Shown piece by piece: positions 59,760-64,000 of a DNA stretch of 64,000 bases. Made by a program: the position numbers and the translations under genes. A model generated the notes under the pieces. The model was not told the DNA's origin and searched no databases. It saw nothing but the letters and a program-made list of their open reading frames with translations. This DNA comes from Teredinibacter haidensis. Lineage in GTDB: Bacteria; Pseudomonadota; Gammaproteobacteria; Pseudomonadales; Cellvibrionaceae. The stretch covers positions 992,001-1,056,000 of the forward strand of contig NZ_CP060084.1 in NCBI RefSeq assembly GCF_014211975.1. Reading direction: 5' to 3'. Numbering within the stretch: the first letter of the stretch is position 1; every line of letters begins with the position of its first letter.

Positions 59760-60755
59760 ATGCTTCAGCTAAACAACAATACGCCTTTCGCTGCGGAAAT
59801 TGCGCTTTTCCCAAACGCGGATGGGGTCGATACGCTTTTTGTTATGGTAAAGGCAGGGTTTAAGCTCGGTAGCAGGTGGACGCTACTGAATGAACAAATG
59901 TCACCCCAGGCTGAAGACGAATACTATGGTGAGCCGGCTAAATCTAGCTTGAAACGAGCCTCTGATTTTCACCCAGGAAAGCCGAATACGGACATTATTA
60001 TGTCGGGTTCGGCTTGTGCACCCGAGCAAAAAACTGTCGAACAGCTAGATGTGAGTTTGTCCGTTGGTAATACTCGAAAAACAGTGCGTGTATTTGGAGA
60101 TAGGCAGTGGCGAAATGGGACTATTACTAAGCCTGTCCCTTTTACTACGATGCCGTTAGTGTATGAAAACGCTTTCGGTGGGCTCCAGACTATTAGTGGT
60201 AAAATACATAGAGCAGAGGAACGTAACCCGGTAGGGAAGGGGTATCGCGGAAGCTGCAAGCGCGCTGATATGGAGTCGCAAAATCTACCAAATCTCGAAG
60301 ATCCTGGCGGGTTGATACAGGATATTGATGATACCCCTGTACCGGCTTGCTTCGCACCGGTAGCCCCTAATTGGCAACCTCGAGTAGCTTATGCGGGCAC
60401 CTATGATGAAAAGTGGGAAGCCGTTAGAGCGCCCTATTTACCTGGGGATTACGATGCGCGCTTTATGAACTCGGCACATCCTGACTTGGTTTATCCGGGA
60501 TACTTACAGGGGGGCGAGCCTCTGATCATTACAGGCATGCACCCCGGCGGCTCTATGCAGCTATCTTTGCCGGTACTGAGATTTAACTGTAAGGTTAGGA
60601 TGGCTGTAGCGCAGCATGCCATTAAATTGAATATGGAAAGCTTATTGCTGGAACCAAACCAACTGAAGCTTTATATGGTCTGGCGGGCGGCACTGGTGGT
60701 TGATAAAGATGCGTTGAATGTAGAAGAAGTTTTTATTAGCCTTTCACGAGCCTGA
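59760..60755 (+). CDS. DUF2169 T6SS effector-loading adaptor
   Basis: 331 residues of the DUF2169 family, adaptor proteins that help load PAAR-type effectors onto VgrG. Typical features: N-terminal LNNNTPFAAEIALFPNADG, FGDRQWR near 120, VYENAFGG near 139, the NPVGKGY turn near 158, and a C-terminal half with AGTYDEKW and LRFNCKV. No N-terminal toxin fusion. Fifteen bases after the DUF6484 gene and 30 before the PAAR-like gene. Confidence 0.88.
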   Translation: MLQLNNNTPFAAEIALFPNADGVDTLFVMVKAGFKLGSRWTLLNEQMSPQAEDEYYGEPAKSSLKRASDFHPGKPNTDIIMSGSACAPEQKTVEQLDVSLSVGNTRKTVRVFGDRQWRNGTITKPVPFTTMPLVYENAFGGLQTISGKIHRAEERNPVGKGYRGSCKRADMESQNLPNLEDPGGLIQDIDDTPVPACFAPVAPNWQPRVAYAGTYDEKWEAVRAPYLPGDYDARFMNSAHPDLVYPGYLQGGEPLIITGMHPGGSMQLSLPVLRFNCKVRMAVAQHAIKLNMESLLLEPNQLKLYMVWRAALVVDKDALNVEEVFISLSRA

Positions 60756-60785
60756 GGCACGGTAAAAAATATACTAGAGGTTAAA

Positions 60786-61166
60786 ATGGGTCAAACAACA
60801 TTTGTAAATTCCAGAGGCATTGCCCATAAAGGTAGTGGCGGCCAAAGTATTGTTTTTCCTGACGTCTGCAAGACTCCGGTGGGTCCGTCCGTCGTACCAA
60901 TACCTTATCCTAATATTGGTATGTCTTCGGATACAGACAAAGGGCCGAAATCAGTAAAAGTCGATAAAAAAATGCCTATGGTTAAGGGTGCGATATACAG
61001 TAAGAGTACTGGTGACGAAGCGGGTGTTCAGAAGGGTGTTGTTAGTGGTAAGACTAAAGGTGAGTGTGAATTTATGATGTACTCTTTTGATGTTAAATTC
61101 GAAGGGAAGAATGTGTGCCGGATGGGAGATCCACTTTTTCACAACAAAAAAAATATAATGGGCTAA
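60786..61166 (+). CDS. PAAR-like protein (DUF4150)
   Basis: 126 residues of DUF4150, a PAAR-like cone that caps VgrG. Typical: residues near 25-45 (DVCKTPVGPSVVPIPYPNIG), and the C-terminal C-x-x-MGDPLFHN. Many DUF4150 proteins carry a C-terminal toxin, but this one ends after KNIMG. If it is not truncated, it is a bare cap, and any cargo is encoded elsewhere or is the next gene product. Confidence 0.88.
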   Translation: MGQTTFVNSRGIAHKGSGGQSIVFPDVCKTPVGPSVVPIPYPNIGMSSDTDKGPKSVKVDKKMPMVKGAIYSKSTGDEAGVQKGVVSGKTKGECEFMMYSFDVKFEGKNVCRMGDPLFHNKKNIMG

Positions 61167-61194
61167 AGGCTAACATTTACGAGAGTAGAAATAG

Positions 61195-62442
61195 TTGATC
61201 TCAAAACTGCACCCTTTTAAAAGTATCTACGAACAGTACGTTGAGGACGCGTCGTTTATGTGGGTGCTGCGCTCAATAGCGGTGACTCAGCCGCACTATA
61301 CCAGCGCAGATATTGCAGAACTGGAAGGCCGCTTGGAGAAGTACCTCGATGGCATACAAACCGCTCCTGAACTCGGTTGGGAGCTGTGTCTGGAAGCGGC
61401 AGAATTCGAGCAGGGTGGTGAGGCCTTTTGTACAGCGGTAACTGCTTTTAGAAGCCTTGAAATTGAAAAGATACGGGTCGCTGTCGAGATTGGCTTTAAA
61501 AATGCCGAGACGTTTAAGGGGTTAGTATCTGCATTTGGGTGGCTACCGGGAAAACTGATCCAGCCCTGGATTAAAAAATTCTTTACGAGTAAGGATGTTC
61601 GGCATAAAAGACTGGCGGTTGCGGCTTGCAGTGTACGCAGGGAGAACCCACTAGAATATTTAACCAGAATTTTTGCAAGGGAAGACTGTATTGAGAATAG
61701 AGCCCTCCATATTCGTTCTCTTAGATTGGTTGGCGAGCTCAAGCGGCATGACTTAATCCCATCTTTGGAATATGCAAGAGCATCGGATGATGATGAAATT
61801 CGGTTTTGGGCTCTTTGGTCCTCGATCCTGTTAGGCAATAGAGCGTTGGCGCCCGAGCTCGAGCCTTTTGTGATCTGCCCCAATGTTAACCAGCAGCGAG
61901 CTATACAGTTGGCTTTTCGGTGCCTGGCAATAAGTAAGGCAAGGGATTGGATTACTAAATTATCTGCCGATGAAAGCCAAGTTAGAAATGTGTTAAAGGC
62001 CTCTGGGGTGCTCGGTGATCCGCAAGCGATTGGGTGGTTAATCACTCACATGCGTAATCCTAAACTGGCGCGCTTGGCTGGTGAAGCGTTTTCTTTAATT
62101 ACGGGTATTGATCTTGAGGCTAATCAGCTTGTTATCGAAATTCCAGATTTAGACGAGCAGTTGCCGGACGACGAGCCTGGTGACGATAATGTTGAAATGG
62201 ATGAAGATGAAAATCTTCCCTGGCCCGATGCCGATGCACTGACGATAACCTGGCAAAAATATGGGAATAAATTTGTCTGTGGTAACCGTTATTTTATGGG
62301 TAAAGCCATTGGGCAGGAGCCGCTAGTCACGCAATTGGGGAATATGACTCAGCGACAGTTGCATGAAGCGGCTATAGAGGCCGCTCTAATGAACCCATCC
62401 TTGGTGTTATCGAACACTTATAAAAGGGTTTTGGATCATTAA
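61195..62442 (+). CDS. TIGR02270-type T6SS-associated HEAT-like protein
   Basis: 415 residues, helical, reminiscent of HEAT repeats (KRLAVAACSVRRENPLEYL near 140, DDEIRFWALWSSILLGNRAL near 200). Last of the cassette. The TIGR02270 family is regularly found at the end of such vgrG-DUF2169-DUF4150 sets, with no established activity. The C-terminus is acidic then ends in RQLHEAAIEAALMNPSLVLSNTYKRVL. Starts at TTG 61195, 28 bases after the PAAR-like gene; the start is not certain. Confidence 0.72.
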   Translation: MISKLHPFKSIYEQYVEDASFMWVLRSIAVTQPHYTSADIAELEGRLEKYLDGIQTAPELGWELCLEAAEFEQGGEAFCTAVTAFRSLEIEKIRVAVEIGFKNAETFKGLVSAFGWLPGKLIQPWIKKFFTSKDVRHKRLAVAACSVRRENPLEYLTRIFAREDCIENRALHIRSLRLVGELKRHDLIPSLEYARASDDDEIRFWALWSSILLGNRALAPELEPFVICPNVNQQRAIQLAFRCLAISKARDWITKLSADESQVRNVLKASGVLGDPQAIGWLITHMRNPKLARLAGEAFSLITGIDLEANQLVIEIPDLDEQLPDDEPGDDNVEMDEDENLPWPDADALTITWQKYGNKFVCGNRYFMGKAIGQEPLVTQLGNMTQRQLHEAAIEAALMNPSLVLSNTYKRVLDH

Positions 62443-62704
62443 AATGAGATACATCCTTGATTGCGTCGGGGATGGATAGTCCGAGAGGTAGGGGGGAGTG
62501 TTAATTTCTAGGGTCGAACTGGCATCGCGACCGGAGATTTTAGCCACCGTTATGATATGTTTGTAGTGTCCACTGTAGTAGCCGCTGTTATTAACTTCGC
62601 CTTCGAAGCCCTCAAAAAAATTCAGATACATCGGTCATCGTAATAGGCTCTTCGTTTCGCGTGTTAAAACCTACTTTAAACGATGCATTTGCCACATCCG
62701 GCAT
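62407..62704 (-). pseudogene. Small gene interrupted by a frameshift at a 7-base homopolymer
   Basis: Read from ATG 62704 the minus strand gives 30 residues (MPDVANASFKVGFNT... MTDVSEFF) and then TGA at 62614-62612. Removing one T from the seven-T run (plus-strand A at 62614-62620) continues to EGFEGEVNNSGYYSGHYKHII..., open to TAA at 62407. The join is smooth (VSEFF-EGFEGE), so this looks like one gene of about 95-100 codons with a +1 shift. It may be decayed, a sequencing error in a homopolymer, or true slippage. Family unknown. Its 3' end overlaps the T6SS gene by 36 bases. Confidence 0.5.
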
Positions 62705-62761
62705 CTGCGTCTATGTGTATAAAGGTTCCTATACCAGTGATATAGAGGTTTTTTGTTGTCC

Positions 62762-63034
62762 TCATTGCTGCGTGGTGCCGCTGAGTCTGTTCCCAGTTGG
62801 CTCCATCGGAGATATAGGATCAAATAAATCACCAAATAAGCTGTGCAAAACCAGCTTTTGCTGTTTACCCTCACGGTCTTGAGCATCTTTCCAAGGAACG
62901 ACATACAATATTTTAGGCAATTCAGTATTGCCTTTAATTGTTGTTGTCTCAAGATCAATACGATCTTCTACAGAGAAACTAACATCTGAGAGCCCGAATA
63001 GGGCCAGTGCCAATAGCAATATAAGCAGCTTCAT
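62762..63034 (-). CDS. Small exported protein
   Basis: 90 residues: signal peptide (LLILLLALALFGLSDVSFS), then DLETTTIKGNTELPKILYVVPWKDAQ and a Pro/Gly-rich tail. The motif VVPWK in a short exported protein next to a TPR lipoprotein is familiar to me from gammaproteobacterial envelope loci, but I cannot name the family. 112 bases downstream of the TPR lipoprotein gene on the same strand; probably co-transcribed. Confidence 0.6.
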   Translation of the reverse strand: MKLLILLLALALFGLSDVSFSVEDRIDLETTTIKGNTELPKILYVVPWKDAQDREGKQQKLVLHSLFGDLFDPISPMEPTGNRLSGTTQQ

Positions 63035-63146
63035 AATGATATTCCAAATATTTACCGGTCGTTCTTGTTTAAACCTGTTGAGATTTTTCTCTACTTATCA
63101 GAAAGACATTGTACCCTTGCCCTAGTACATATGGGTAGTTCACCAA

Positions 63147-63797
63147 TCAACTTTCTCGGTCCAGAGAATATTTTAATTGTTCCACCCAATCGCTGGTTTC
63201 TTTATCTTTAAAATCGATCAGTTCTAGGTAACGTTTGTAATGTATATATGCAGCGGGGATATCTTGAAAATAGATATCGTATAGAAGTGCAATATTATAG
63301 TGGGCGTCGGCGTAGGATTTATTCAGGTTTATAGCGTTTTTGTAGTGCTTATCTGCCAGTGGAAAGCGCCCCAGTTCAACGAAGATTAGTCCGAGAAGGT
63401 TATAGATCTCTGCATCTTTAGGGTTTAGCTTATTCGCTCTAAGGGCCGATTTTTCGGCTTGTTCATTGAGGCCTTGCTTAAATTGCGCAATGGCTAGGTT
63501 AGCCCAAACACCAGTTACGTTAGGATTGCGCTTGCGTAGTTTTACAAGTGTTTTTTCAGCAAATCTATAATTGCTTTTATCAATGGCTTTCATGGCCTCA
63601 AGGTATTTCTCTGCATCTTGTACTGCAAGCGAAGTCGGTTGGGTGGTGGCAGGAGCTAGGTGCTCTTGAGAATTGATCGGAGGTTTAACGTTGTCAGCGC
63701 AGTTTGTCAGCGCGATAGCTATTGTCACGGATAGGAAAAGTCTTAAAGTAGCATTTAAGAGTGGTTTCTTACATAATGCTAAGCATCTTAACGTCAT
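63147..63797 (-). CDS. TPR lipoprotein
   Basis: 216 residues. Lipobox LTNC near residue 33. Four to five TPR units (about 60-205): YRFAEKTLVKLRKRNPNVTGV, WANLAIAQFKQGLNEQAEKSA, YNLLGLIFVELGRFPLADKHY and YNIALLYDIYFQDIPAAYIHY. Probably an outer-membrane-anchored scaffold. Same strand as the 90-residue exported protein and as the gene cut by the window end, suggesting an operon continuing to the right. Confidence 0.75.
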   Translation of the reverse strand: MTLRCLALCKKPLLNATLRLFLSVTIAIALTNCADNVKPPINSQEHLAPATTQPTSLAVQDAEKYLEAMKAIDKSNYRFAEKTLVKLRKRNPNVTGVWANLAIAQFKQGLNEQAEKSALRANKLNPKDAEIYNLLGLIFVELGRFPLADKHYKNAINLNKSYADAHYNIALLYDIYFQDIPAAYIHYKRYLELIDFKDKETSDWVEQLKYSLDRES

Positions 63798-63844
63798 AAA
63801 GTACTCGATAATAGATTTACAATTTGGCGATAGGTTTTTGTTCC

Positions 63845-64000
63845 CTATTGCAGTGTTTCGCCGATATAAGAGCCCAGTTTTCCTTTACGCGCAAATCGTA
63901 CAGGGAATAGTTCCACTAGCTTGGAGAAGCTTCCAGCGATCCATTCGTTATAGGTTCCCTGTTTCACTCGGCCTAAATTGGTTTCGTAAAATTCAATGGC
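63845..64000 (-). CDS. 3' end of a gene running out of the window
   Basis: The last 51 codons before TAG (63847-63845), open to the window edge. The fragment reads ETNLGRVKQGTYNEWIAGS and SKLVELFPVRFARKGKLGS. The composition resembles the C-terminal helices of a long periplasmic TPR-type protein, but the fragment is too short to identify. 47 bases upstream of the TPR lipoprotein gene on the same strand. Confidence 0.6.
   Translation of the reverse strand, partial: AIEFYETNLGRVKQGTYNEWIAGSFSKLVELFPVRFARKGKLGSYIGETLQ

Noticed and set aside
62661..62958. Frames on both strands overlapping the 90-residue exported protein
   Set aside because: Shadows: the signal-peptide-bearing minus-strand frame 62762-63034 is the convincing one.
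1..64000. tRNA, rRNA, CRISPR, insertion sequence or prophage
   Set aside because: I looked for tRNA T-loop patterns, repeat-spacer periodicity, transposases and integrases and saw none.

Overview
The window looks like chromosome from a marine, polysaccharide-using gammaproteobacterium, most likely of the Cellvibrionaceae type (Saccharophagus/Teredinibacter-like). Support comes from gammaproteobacterial housekeeping neighbours (ffs-dnaX-ybaB-recR, rnd-ycgL-ycgN-slyX), a cellobiose phosphorylase locus, a complete polyhydroxybutyrate (PHB) storage block and a type VI secretion (T6SS) spike cassette. The genus is inference. I saw no tRNA, rRNA, CRISPR array, insertion sequence or phage.

Layout. 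0.1-2.4 kb: an exported HtrA-like protease and a membrane FHA protein, overlapping by ATGA. 2.5-9.3 kb (minus): GPH-family sugar symporter, a small exported protein, GH94 cellobiose phosphorylase and a sodium:solute symporter. A mutarotase-like gene at 10.1 kb points the other way. Together they look like uptake and phosphorolysis of cellobiose. 11.1-16.4 kb: PHB metabolism (3-hydroxybutyrate dehydrogenase, phaC, phaR, two phasins, phaB on the opposite strand), with three near-identical 15-bp sites upstream of the phasins that I read as PhaR operators. 16.5-28.3 kb: cnoX/ybbN, serC, serA, 4.5S RNA, dnaX (with a convincing programmed -1 frameshift site), ybaB, recR, rnd, ycgL, ycgN, slyX, a membrane protein and a VWA membrane protein. 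28.4-37.5 kb: DUF748 protein, MerR regulator, YhcC radical SAM protein, a CheW/zinc-binding CZB protein, a phytase/esterase-like lipoprotein and an atypical MiaA.

38.3-55.4 kb is the most interesting part: twelve same-strand genes that read as one trans-envelope machine. They encode an ExbB/TolQ-type channel, two ExbD/TolR-like proteins (one with Asn in place of the ion-carrying Asp), a small exported protein, an 834-residue TonB-like protein, an outer-membrane barrel, two repeat-rich periplasmic proteins (one a 1152-residue lipoprotein), and four exported proteins or lipoproteins carrying propeller-like, thrombospondin type 3, VWA (MIDAS) and PPC domains. The parts list resembles the Myxococcus Agl motor, Glt complex and CglB adhesin. 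I propose a proton-driven surface machine for motility, adhesion or particle capture.

56.5-62.4 kb: an hcp-vgrG-DUF6484-DUF2169-DUF4150-TIGR02270 cassette with no T6SS sheath or baseplate genes and no recognisable toxin. 62.4-64.0 kb (minus): a frameshifted small gene, an exported 90-residue protein, a TPR lipoprotein, and the 3' end of a gene running out of the window.
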